A DNA stretch of 64,000 nucleotides, from assembly GCF_041447285.1 (NCBI RefSeq), contig NZ_JBGMEB010000009.1:103097-167096 (forward strand). Reading direction: 5' to 3'. The first letter of the stretch is position 1, and each line of letters begins with the position of its first letter. The notes beneath the pieces were generated by a model that saw only the letters and a program-made list of their open reading frames with translations, did not search any database and had not been told where the DNA came from. This DNA is from Methanomethylovorans sp041447285 (lineage in GTDB: Archaea; Halobacteriota; Methanosarcinia; Methanosarcinales; Methanosarcinaceae). Positions 9,265 to 17,253 of this stretch are shown in pieces. Position numbers and translations under genes: made by a program.

Positions 9265-9609
9265 TTACTGCGTAGCCTTCTTATCCCCTATCTTTTTCAG
9301 TGCATCTGCAGCTCCCTGGCAGACATAATTATTGGAATCCCTCAGGGATTTATTAAGAGGCTCTACTGCCCTGGTATCCCCAATATTACCCAGTGCATCC
9401 ACAGCCTGTCGACGGACATAATTGTCCTCATCGTTTAAGGCCTTGATAAGAGGTTCAACAGCACAGATGTCTTTGATCTTTCCTAGAACATATGCAGCTT
9501 CCCTGCGAACCTGCACATCTTTTTCGTAACTAAGTGCTTCAATCAATCCCTTTACATCGTTGTTCTTTTCCATATCTTTAACATTTGGCTTACCAAATCC
9601 GAACAGCAT
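9265..9609 (-). CDS. small HEAT-repeat (PBS-lyase-like) protein
   Basis: The 114-residue soluble protein is built of three or so 31-residue HEAT-like repeats with the recurring pattern VRREAAYVLGKI, VRRQAVDALGNIGD, VCQGAADALKKIGD. Such repeats form alpha-solenoids that bind other proteins; members named for phycobilisome lyases occur widely in methanogens without phycobilins. Partner and pathway are unknown. It reads away from the DUF3795 gene, and the two share the 109-base gap as promoter region. Confidence 0.8.
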   Translation of the reverse strand: MLFGFGKPNVKDMEKNNDVKGLIEALSYEKDVQVRREAAYVLGKIKDICAVEPLIKALNDEDNYVRRQAVDALGNIGDTRAVEPLNKSLRDSNNYVCQGAADALKKIGDKKATQ

Positions 9610-9718
9610 GTAGAATAACCCCTTCTGATGAATACTATAGATGCATCCTGCAAGTAGTTAAGTTTTAGGAGAAAGATGTTTAAGAGAAATAATTGTCTAA
9701 CAGTAAGTGGTGGGATGA

Positions 9719-10057
9719 ATGTCTTTGATAGAAATTGGCTGCTGTGGTGCATATTGTGGAACATGCAAATTATTGAAAGAACAACTGTGTAAGGGCTGTA
9801 AGCTCGGATATGAAAACAATAAGCGCGATATCACTAAGGCTAAATGCAAGATCAAGGTATGCTGCATAAGCAAGAACTATAATTCCTGTGCCGATTGCCC
9901 GGACACTTCAACATGCCAGACCATCATTGAGTTCTACGAAAAAAAAGGATATAAGTATGCAAAATACAAGCAGGCAATAGAATTCATCAAACACAACGGT
10001 TACGATGAATTCATTAAAATAGCCGATACCTGGAAAAATGTATACGGGAAATACTAA
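9719..10057 (+). CDS. DUF3795 cysteine-rich protein
   Basis: The product has 112 residues, 12 of them cysteine, in a pattern typical of DUF3795: CCGAYCGTCKL near the N-terminus, CKGCKLGY, then KCKIKVCC and CADCPDTSTC. The cysteines probably bind zinc or an iron-sulfur cluster. No function is established for the family. A GGTGGGATGA stretch lies just before ATG 9719. It appears to be a single-gene unit; no partner is adjacent on its strand. Confidence 0.85.
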   Translation: MSLIEIGCCGAYCGTCKLLKEQLCKGCKLGYENNKRDITKAKCKIKVCCISKNYNSCADCPDTSTCQTIIEFYEKKGYKYAKYKQAIEFIKHNGYDEFIKIADTWKNVYGKY

Positions 10058-10209
10058 ATTTAACTTTCAAGACTTGCTATGTCTTTATCTTTACTGAAAA
10101 GGGGCTCTGTAGAAAAGCTACATTCTATATTATTTCGACATAACAATTTAAAAAGGATAAATCTCCTGAGTATTACTTTCCACTGAAACACAAAGGGGAC
10201 GACTGTATT

Positions 10210-10510
10210 TTGCATAACAAGTGCTTAAAGTTTGTTGAAATAGCTTTAGCTGTATCAGCAAAATCTCACCTTCCGATCAATATTTGTAAATATTCAAAAA
10301 GGAAATATACACAACATCAGCTATTGACTCTGATTTTGTTGAAAGAATAGATCAATGTGGACTACATAAGTATTGTTGAACTTGTAGAATTAATGATAAA
10401 TTGAAGTTGAGAATTGGACTAAAACAAGTTTCACATTATACTACTCTTCATAAATTCACTACAAGAATAAAATCAGTTATATTCAGATCATTGTTACAAC
10501 CCAAATTTCG
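10210..10510 (+). pseudogene. decayed IS transposase, N-terminal fragment
   Basis: Plus-strand translation from TTG 10210 gives a transposase-like N-terminus (HLPINICKYSKRKYTQHQ, then LLTLILLKE, an in-frame TAG, then VDYISIVELVELM). A frameshift near 10400 follows, after which the frame continues as RIGLKQVSHYTTLHKFTTRI. This matches from memory the IS5/IS4-type transposases common in Methanosarcina. The DDE domain and right end are missing: the fragment stops just before tRNA-Leu. GGGGCTCTGTAG at 10101 might be the old left end. It is non-functional. Confidence 0.7.
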
Positions 10511-10512
10511 TA

Positions 10513-10597
10513 TGCGGGGGGTGGGATTCGAACCCACGAATTCCTACGAAACAGGGTCCTAAGCCCTGCGCCTTTGACCTGGCTGGGCAACCCCCGC
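10513..10597 (-). tRNA. tRNA-Leu (UAG)
   Basis: An 85-nt class II cloverleaf. The acceptor GCGGGGG/CCCCCGC is followed by discriminator A, the T-arm is GTGGG-TTCGAAT-CCCAC, the loop CTTAGGA gives anticodon TAG, and there is a long variable arm. CCA is not encoded. A transposase remnant ends 2 bases from its 3' side. Confidence 0.97.
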
Positions 10598-10678
10598 ACA
10601 AAAAGGATATGTTGTAAATAGAGACTTCACATATTAATATTGCGGAATCTGGTTAAGATCAAGTCGTTTTGTAGCAGA

Positions 10679-12046
10679 TTACTTACGGCTACACATCTTA
10701 TTCTCTCCTCGTAACTCCTTCAGTTCTTCGGCAAACATGACCATCACTATGAAGAACATCAGGTAATCGGCTGCCGGAGTTGCGAACCACACACCTTTGA
10801 CCCCGAATATCATGGGCAATGTGAACAAAAGCGGTAGCAGGAATACAAAGATCTTACCCAGGTGGATGAAAAGAGCAGACCTGACCCGGTTTATGGACTG
10901 GTAGTATGTGGCGTTCACAACCACAACGCCCTGTACAAGCAAAGAAAGCACGAATATCCTCATGCCATCTACAGTAACCCCAAGTAGAAAAGGATCACCT
11001 GGGGTAAAAAACTGCACCACTTTTTCAGGGAACATGAAGAAGATCAGAAATCCCAACGTACCCACAGCAACACATGTCATCATGGCAAATTTCAGAGTTC
11101 TGCACACCCTGTCATACAGACCCGCACCGTAATTGAATCCTATAATCGGCTGCATCCCCATAGCTATCCCCTCGAACAGCATGTAGAATATGGAGAAAGA
11201 ATAACCTATGATACCATAAGCTGATACATCTGCATCCGAACCATATTTCAAAAGCACGAAATTGTGTGCAAAAAACAGCACAGATAACGATAACTGCATG
11301 GCAAAGGAAGGCAGCCCGCTTTCCAATATCTTCAGCACGCTTCGCGGTTCAAACCTGAAATTCCTAAGGCTCATTTTCAGACCTGCTTTGCTGCTAAAGA
11401 AATGCAACGTCAAACGAACCGCACTCAGAGCGAATGCTATTACCGTTGCAATGGCTGCTCCGGATACCCCCATACCCATTTTCATGACAAAGACATAGTC
11501 AAGGACCAGGTTTGTCAATACGGAAATCACCATGATGTTCATGGCGATTGTAGGATAACCATCGTTCCTCACAAGTGGGTCAAGAGTCATGGCAAGCAGG
11601 AAGAACACAGAACCTATGAATACTGCACTCATGTAATCATTCGCCATATCCTGGACAACTACAGGCGCATCGAACAAACTTAAAAGGGAGTCACCAAATG
11701 CAAGACCCGCTATTGTGATAACAGCAGCTACAACGAACACAAGAGGGAAAACATTGGCTACTATATTCCTGGCCTTGTCCCTGTTCGATCTGCCAAGCTC
11801 AAGAGCCACAAGACTGGAAGAACCCATGCCCATCATTACAGCTACAGCAACAATTAACATTACTGCGGGAAAAGCCAGAGTAACAGCTGCAAGCCCCTGA
11901 CTGCCCACGCCATTACCTATGAAATACCCATCGATAATGGTTTGTACACCAGCCACTACAATACCCATGGTTGCGGGGAAAACAAACCTTTTAAAGAGCT
12001 TACCTATGCTTTCAGAACGCAGTTGATCCTCAGTTACCATTTCCAC
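10679..12046 (-). CDS. MATE-family multidrug/metabolite exporter (1)
   Basis: The product has 455 residues and 12 predicted membrane helices in two halves. Residues such as QTIIDGYFIGNGVGSQGLAAV near the N-terminus and PIIGFNYGAG in helix 7-8 are MATE hallmarks. These transporters expel drugs or cationic metabolites in exchange for sodium or protons. The first codon may be GTG 12046 or ATG 12040 (both in frame). It lies 243 bases downstream of the second MATE gene on the same strand, but the gap suggests its own promoter. Substrate unknown. Confidence 0.93.
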   Translation of the reverse strand: MEMVTEDQLRSESIGKLFKRFVFPATMGIVVAGVQTIIDGYFIGNGVGSQGLAAVTLAFPAVMLIVAVAVMMGMGSSSLVALELGRSNRDKARNIVANVFPLVFVVAAVITIAGLAFGDSLLSLFDAPVVVQDMANDYMSAVFIGSVFFLLAMTLDPLVRNDGYPTIAMNIMVISVLTNLVLDYVFVMKMGMGVSGAAIATVIAFALSAVRLTLHFFSSKAGLKMSLRNFRFEPRSVLKILESGLPSFAMQLSLSVLFFAHNFVLLKYGSDADVSAYGIIGYSFSIFYMLFEGIAMGMQPIIGFNYGAGLYDRVCRTLKFAMMTCVAVGTLGFLIFFMFPEKVVQFFTPGDPFLLGVTVDGMRIFVLSLLVQGVVVVNATYYQSINRVRSALFIHLGKIFVFLLPLLFTLPMIFGVKGVWFATPAADYLMFFIVMVMFAEELKELRGENKMCSRK

Positions 12047-12290
12047 TCACATCGAAATACAAGGTTATCTGCTGCAACAATCCCATGATAAAGTTTAATT
12101 TTTGATAATTTATTATCCCAATAAGTGTCATACATGTTCTTCATTGATTATCTATTTGAAATTTAGAAAGCATGGGAAACGCCCTGCTCATATTAATAAT
12201 TTCCCATTGAATGCAATATAACTGGTCTTGAATTGAAACAAGAAATAAAAAAGAGGATGATATACAATAGGAAATTCTGGATCCCGTATT

Positions 12291-13655
12291 TCACCCTATG
12301 GGCTTTTTACTCTTCTCAAATAGCCTATATGCCCTGAAAAGCAAAAACCCGGAGAGCATAAATGCCAAGAGATCCGACACAGGAAAAGCTGCCCAAGCTC
12401 CATTCAGGCCATAAAAACGGGGAAGCAGCACAACTGCAGGAATAAGGAACAGTAGCTGCCTGCTAATAGAAAGAATAAAAGCAGGTTTGGCTCTCCCTAA
12501 TGCCTGGAAAAAGATCGATGCAACTACGTTCAGACCTATCAAAGGCGTACCCAGGACCATTATTATTAAAGCAGTTTTTCCCATTTCCAGATATGCTGGG
12601 TCTGCACTGAAAATAATAAGAAGTTTTTCTGCGAAAATGTAAATAATGAGCAGACCAAACAATCCAAAGACTGTTACTATCACCAAAGACATTTTTACAG
12701 CTTCTACTATTCTATCATATTTCTTTGCCCCATAATTAAATCCAACAAGTGGTTGCAGGCCAAAACCCATACCAAGAAGGGGCAGAAAGATAAAAGAATT
12801 GATCTTCATGACTATACCCAAAACAGCAATTGCGACATCTCCTCCATAAATTGCAAGGACATTATACACAATAATCATCATAATACTGTTTGAACATTCC
12901 ATAATAAAAGAACCAGTACCAATGGCCCCTATTTCCCTAATGATTTGAAAATCTGGCGTTAAAGTTTGTGATCTGAAATGAACAGTGCCTTTCCCTTTAA
13001 GATAGTACAGCAACAGCCATACAGAAACTACGGCTTGAGATAGTACAGTTGCAATTGCAGCGCCTTCAACACCCATCCCATAACCAAACATGAAAACCGG
13101 ATCAAGTATTATATTGAGGCCGCCTCCTAGAAGCATAGCATTCATAGCAAGTCTGGAATTGCCTTCTGATCTGACAATATTCTGAACAGCCACTCCAAAG
13201 ACAAAGAAAATACCGCCTAAAATAATATACTTCAGATAATCTCTTGCATAGGGCAGAACTCCATCAGTTGCTCCGAATACTCTTAAAATGGGTTCAAGAT
13301 AAAGAAGACAAGGAATTGCTATAAGCACACTTAAAACCAAACTCAGGGAAAAAACATTTCCAAGAACTCTTTCTGCTTTTTCATTATTTCGTGCTCCAAG
13401 AGCCCGGGAGATTATGGAAGATCCACCTGTTCCAAGAACAATTCCAAAAGCCATTATAATCATCTGGACTGGAAAAGCTATAGAAAGCCCGCCTATAGCA
13501 GGGACACTATCTTCTCCATATGCCATTCCCACGAAAAACGTGTCAACTACATTGTAAAGAGCCTGCACCAGCATTCCAATAATGATAGGAGTTGAAAGCT
13601 TAAAAAGGAGCTTTCGTACATTATCTTTACCAAGAAAATCACTTTTTTCATCCAT
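12291..13655 (-). CDS. MATE-family exporter (2), in operon with MarR regulator
   Basis: The product has 454 residues and 12 membrane helices. It carries the MATE features VQALYNVVDTFFVGM and FGLQPLVGFNYGAKKYDR. It follows the MarR gene by 17 bases on the same strand, so the two are almost certainly one transcript. A MarR-type repressor beside an efflux pump usually responds to the compound the pump exports. The sequence is only moderately like the neighbouring MATE, so the pair is not a recent duplication. Confidence 0.93.
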   Translation of the reverse strand: MDEKSDFLGKDNVRKLLFKLSTPIIIGMLVQALYNVVDTFFVGMAYGEDSVPAIGGLSIAFPVQMIIMAFGIVLGTGGSSIISRALGARNNEKAERVLGNVFSLSLVLSVLIAIPCLLYLEPILRVFGATDGVLPYARDYLKYIILGGIFFVFGVAVQNIVRSEGNSRLAMNAMLLGGGLNIILDPVFMFGYGMGVEGAAIATVLSQAVVSVWLLLYYLKGKGTVHFRSQTLTPDFQIIREIGAIGTGSFIMECSNSIMMIIVYNVLAIYGGDVAIAVLGIVMKINSFIFLPLLGMGFGLQPLVGFNYGAKKYDRIVEAVKMSLVIVTVFGLFGLLIIYIFAEKLLIIFSADPAYLEMGKTALIIMVLGTPLIGLNVVASIFFQALGRAKPAFILSISRQLLFLIPAVVLLPRFYGLNGAWAAFPVSDLLAFMLSGFLLFRAYRLFEKSKKPIG

Positions 13656-13672
13656 TTTTTCATCTCACTGTT

Positions 13673-14137
13673 TTACTTCATCTCACTTGATTTATCAGAT
13701 GGAGGCTCGAATCCGGGCTCAAAAAGTTTAATAGCAGCTTTATGGAGAAGGAGCTTCATAATTTCTTTTTCCTCATAGGTAAAATCAGAAAAGAGAATTT
13801 TTATCATAGAAGCTTGTTTTTCCAATATTAGTTCTCTCATCCCTTTGCCTTTTTCAGTCAGGTAAACCTTGTAAGCTCGAAGATCATTTTCATCCCTCTG
13901 CCTGTAAACATAACCTTCTTGTTCAAGACTCTGGATTGATCTGGCACTTGTTGCTTTGCTCACTTTTAGGAGTTTTGCAATGGCTTCTTGGGATATTCCA
14001 TCATAATGATATAAAACCAATAAAAACTCAAATTGCCCACTTCCAATTCGATAAGTTTCGAGTTCTTTTGCCATATAGGCTAAATTACTCCGCTGGATAT
14101 GGGCAATCGAACCTAGTAACATTATTGCATCATCCAT
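13673..14137 (-). CDS. MarR-family transcriptional regulator
   Basis: The product has 154 residues. It has a winged helix with the recognition region ISQEAIAKLLKVSKATSARSIQSLEQEGYVYR followed by the wing DENDLRAYKVYLTEKGK, the normal MarR order. It would bind inverted repeats as a dimer and release on ligand binding. It is the first gene of the MarR-MATE unit, with GAAGGG before ATG 14137. Operator-like inverted repeats with the same half-site lie 61 and 150 bases upstream, so autoregulation is likely. Confidence 0.9.
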   Translation of the reverse strand: MDDAIMLLGSIAHIQRSNLAYMAKELETYRIGSGQFEFLLVLYHYDGISQEAIAKLLKVSKATSARSIQSLEQEGYVYRQRDENDLRAYKVYLTEKGKGMRELILEKQASMIKILFSDFTYEEKEIMKLLLHKAAIKLFEPGFEPPSDKSSEMK

Positions 14138-14197
14138 ACTTTACCCTTCACTTTCAGGATCTGGTTGTTTTTGTTGAAATTTGAAATATTAAATAAA

Positions 14198-14215
14198 TAG
14201 TAGCATATGAAACTA
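14198..14215 (-). promoter_or_regulatory. MarR operator candidate, proximal
   Basis: TAGTAGC-ATAT-GAAACTA is an imperfect copy of the perfect inverted repeat at 14287-14304, with the same 7-4-7 geometry and an identical right arm. It lies next to an AT-rich TATA-like stretch (14180-14197) upstream of marR, where binding would block the promoter. Confidence 0.55.
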
Positions 14216-14286
14216 AATTAATCCTTGAAGGATAGGAGATAAGTATCTATTGCAGCCTATAAATAATAGTTGCATAGAATATATAA

Positions 14287-14304
14287 TAGTTTCGTATGAA
14301 ACTA
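14287..14304 (-). promoter_or_regulatory. MarR operator candidate, distal, perfect inverted repeat
   Basis: TAGTTTC-GTAT-GAAACTA, a perfect 7-bp inverted repeat with a 4-base centre, sits 89 bases (centre to centre) from the proximal copy. Another half-site, TAGTTGC, is at 14267-14273. The rest of the 14138-14493 gap shows no gene that I can support. Confidence 0.6.
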
Positions 14305-14493
14305 GAATTAAATTAAAATTCATATTTACATTCAAATTAGTACTATTAAATAGAATAATGTACAATAAAAATAACATAAAAATTATTAGTTCTCTTGTAA
14401 AGAAAATCTGCAAAAAATGCACATCAAGCAAATAGTAGCAATTTATTGCAGTATATCCGGAGAGATCGAAATAGAACAATCGGCTGTATAAAT

Positions 14494-14519
14494 AAAGTGC
14501 AGAATGAAATCTGCACTTT
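14494..14519 (-). terminator. terminator of the lipoprotein gene
   Basis: AAAGTGCAGA (14494-14503) pairs with TCTGCACTTT (14510-14519), a perfect 10-bp stem with a 6-base loop, 11 bases past the lipoprotein stop. AT-rich sequence follows on the minus strand. Confidence 0.65.
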
Positions 14520-14530
14520 TGTGATCCATC

Positions 14531-15292
14531 TCAGGATATTACAACACCATATTTTGCAAATGCTTTGGAAAAAGCCAGTCTAAGGTTTTCAGCATTGGTT
14601 TTAACCTCTGTTGAATTACCAGAAGAAACTGAATTATTTAATACCACAATTGCATTATCAACCTGGATAAGGACCTGTGCATAATTCTCATCTGCACTTG
14701 ATGGCTTTTCAGCATTTGTCACATTTTGCCATTCACTTTTCAATTTAGGGACATAGGTGGCAACCTTTTCTGTATCATTGGCACTTGCAGCACCTATAGC
14801 TTCTTCCATTGTTGCATGGAATACTGTAAGAAGATCTCCCATGCGTATAACGCCATTCCGTTCGTGCAGGCTATAAAACAGATCCCTCATTGGCTCAAGA
14901 GCCGTGTGGGCAGCTTCAATATCCCCACCTGCAAGCAGTTCCTGTGAATTTGATGCTATCAGTTTTGCTCTTTCTATTTCAGTTGTCCAGGAGGTATCAT
15001 TTGCATACATAGCAGGTGGTGCTTGCCCATAATTATCTGATACATAGGTTAATTTATTAACAAGTTCATCGATACTGGCTTGAGAAGCAGAAACATTTTT
15101 TTGGCTTGTTAATACAAGTGATTTGATATATGCTGAATTTGCCTCTTTCATAACTTCAGCAAACTTTACTTCATCAACTGTGCCGGAAATAGATGAATTT
15201 TCAGCACTTTTAGTTTGTTCATCAACACAACCTGATATAAAGCTCAATGACAATACAAGAATAAAGCAAAGAGAAAGTAACTTTAGTTTCAT
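14531..15292 (-). CDS. predicted lipoprotein of unknown function
   Basis: The product has 253 residues. The N-terminus MKLKLLSLCFILVLSLSF leads into SGC at residues 20-22, a lipobox, so the mature protein begins with Cys and is anchored on the outer face of the membrane. The rest is helical and polar, in two roughly similar halves of about 100 residues, each with NAENL/SIDEL-type amphipathic helices. I recognise no family. It stands alone, with its own TATA box and terminator. Confidence 0.75.
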   Translation of the reverse strand: MKLKLLSLCFILVLSLSFISGCVDEQTKSAENSSISGTVDEVKFAEVMKEANSAYIKSLVLTSQKNVSASQASIDELVNKLTYVSDNYGQAPPAMYANDTSWTTEIERAKLIASNSQELLAGGDIEAAHTALEPMRDLFYSLHERNGVIRMGDLLTVFHATMEEAIGAASANDTEKVATYVPKLKSEWQNVTNAEKPSSADENYAQVLIQVDNAIVVLNNSVSSGNSTEVKTNAENLRLAFSKAFAKYGVVIS

Positions 15293-15325
15293 TTTAAATG
15301 CTCCCTAAAATGGTTAAGGTTTAAC

Positions 15326-15337
15326 ATTATATAAAAT
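15326..15337 (-). promoter_or_regulatory. TATA box of the lipoprotein gene
   Basis: On the minus strand ATTTTATATAAT is centred about 39 bases before the start codon. A ribosome-binding site AGGGAG at 15301-15306 follows, so the leader is very short. Confidence 0.5.
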
Positions 15338-15469
15338 GTATACGATCAGCACATAGAGATTAAAAAAAGATATTATGTGTTGAGTTTAACTATATAAAAG
15401 AGTATAATAAAGATAACTGGTTATAAAATATAGAATTTTGAACTGTAAATCCTCTATCAATTGATCGCA

Positions 15470-16837
15470 TTATACAAACCTGAACATTCCCAAAGTCTTA
15501 TTCTTTTCCACTTTGTGATCCACCACCGGCTGTGGATAAACAATATCCTTCGGTAAAGCCTTATTCTCCAATGCATGGATATCTTTTGGGCTTAGGTCCC
15601 CCAATTCAGGCACCCATTTTTTAATGTATTTGCATTCCGGATCGAACTTCTGCTGCTGCAGCCATGGATTGAATATCCTGAAATATGGAGTTGCATCTGC
15701 ACCTGTAGATGCTGACCACTGCCAATTTCCATTATTTACACATGGATCATAATCTACAAGTGCCCGGGCAAAATATATCTCACCCAAACGCCAATCGATG
15801 TGAAGGTCTTTCACAAGGAAAGAAGCTGCTATCATCCTAACTCTGTTGTGCATATAACCAGTAGTATTAAGCTGCCTCATGCCAGCATCAACTATAGGAA
15901 AACCTGTTTTACCTTCACACCATGCATTAAATCTTACAGGATCATTATCCCAATGGAGGTTATCGAATTTTTCCCTGAAGGCGTGACCAAACACCCTGGG
16001 GTGCTCAGATGCAAGCTGAATGAAGAAATCCCTCCAATAAAGCTCTGAAATCAGAGTGTGATCAGACCCTAGATGGTCCCTTAAAGAGTGGTAAACCTCC
16101 CGAATAGATACAGTTCCAAATCTGTTGTGAGCTGATAGTCCAGTAGTACCCATTACAGATGGGATATCCCGTAATCGATCATAATCTGCAAACCTGCTAA
16201 GATCAGACAGCAGCTCCAGAGCATTGCTGCTGCCGCCATGAACAAATAATTCCGGGTTATCAGAATCATATTCAGGAATTGCCTCAAGAGCATCTGAGAT
16301 ATAAGAGTTGCAGAAATTGCCTCTTTCAACGTGAACAGGCACTTCCACTGAAAGCTTGCTAGCCGCCCTGAAGAACTGTGTGAACACCTGATACATCTTC
16401 CCCTGCTGAGTTTTCACTGAACCTGGAACTTGCAAGGTTGCATCATGAAACTGATGGAACTTCAATCCATGTTCAGCACAAACCATAGAGATCAATTCAT
16501 CCCTTCGGGCACTGAAAGGGGTATAATCACAGTTCACAAAAACAGCATCTATACTTTCTTCACGGATCAACTTTTCAATTACCTCGTGTGGCAAGCCTGA
16601 GAAAAGATACAGTTTTCCACTCACCAACTCAAGCTGTTTTTCCAGGTCTGCAAGGGACTCTAACATGAATTGCAGAGCATTCTTACTGTATTTACCATCC
16701 TTTAGCAATCTATGATCAAAAATAAAACAGGGTAATACCTCGTGTGAAGAGTGAAGAGCCTCTATCAGGCCAGTATTATCATCAACACGCAAATCCCGCC
16801 TGAATATGAAAAGTGACTTTGAATACATAAGATCCAA
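15470..16837 (-). CDS. phr: deoxyribodipyrimidine photolyase, class I cryptochrome/photolyase family
   Basis: The product has 455 residues. The N-terminal alpha/beta domain starts with SLFIFRRDLRVDDN, the class I photolyase signature. The C-terminal FAD-binding helical domain holds RDFFIQLA, GMRQLNTTGYMHNRVRM and GNWQWSASTGADATPYFRIFNP, which include the FAD-contacting and electron-transfer Trp residues. The enzyme splits UV-induced pyrimidine dimers with blue light. The start may be ATG 16837 or the ATG four codons later. It lies beside tRNA-Gly and uvrB, so two UV-repair genes are neighbours on one strand. Confidence 0.93.
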   Translation of the reverse strand: MDLMYSKSLFIFRRDLRVDDNTGLIEALHSSHEVLPCFIFDHRLLKDGKYSKNALQFMLESLADLEKQLELVSGKLYLFSGLPHEVIEKLIREESIDAVFVNCDYTPFSARRDELISMVCAEHGLKFHQFHDATLQVPGSVKTQQGKMYQVFTQFFRAASKLSVEVPVHVERGNFCNSYISDALEAIPEYDSDNPELFVHGGSSNALELLSDLSRFADYDRLRDIPSVMGTTGLSAHNRFGTVSIREVYHSLRDHLGSDHTLISELYWRDFFIQLASEHPRVFGHAFREKFDNLHWDNDPVRFNAWCEGKTGFPIVDAGMRQLNTTGYMHNRVRMIAASFLVKDLHIDWRLGEIYFARALVDYDPCVNNGNWQWSASTGADATPYFRIFNPWLQQQKFDPECKYIKKWVPELGDLSPKDIHALENKALPKDIVYPQPVVDHKVEKNKTLGMFRFV

Positions 16838-16973
16838 CCATTATACTGCTTACTAGATATTCACGTGTCACAACTATATTTACAGAATGCCAGACAAGCC
16901 ACTGAAAAACACTCAAGTAAACATGCAAGTAAATGAACAGAAAACGATTGCAGAAAAGAGAAATAAGAAACAA

Positions 16974-17045
16974 TGCGCCAACCGGGATTCGAACCCGGGT
17001 TTAGGGCTTGGAAGGCCCCAGTCATAGCCGCTAGACCATCGGCGC
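16974..17045 (-). tRNA. tRNA-Gly (UCC)
   Basis: A 72-nt cloverleaf. The acceptor is GCGCCGA/TTGGCGC, the anticodon loop CTTCCAA gives TCC, the T-arm is CCGGG-TTCGAAT-CCCGG, and the discriminator is A. CCA is not encoded. It lies between phr and uvrB on the same strand. Confidence 0.97.
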
Positions 17046-17253
17046 ATTAAGCAGCCTATACACGTCTTTTTGTAATATAACATTTTCGCATCATCTGCGT
17101 ATAATATGGTTGAAAACGACAATAAATCCAATATTTATTTACTTTTCAGCAAAAATTAGAAAAAAGAAAAGAATACAAAAACAAGTACACATCAGATATT
17201 CACTAACCAATCCCAAGTCTAAAACTGAAAAACACACTTAAACACTGCGACAT

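Noticed and set aside
14213..14479. 88-codon minus-strand frame upstream of marR
   Set aside because: It covers the operator repeats, has no ribosome-binding site, and is rich in F, I, L and Y as expected from AT-rich non-coding DNA.
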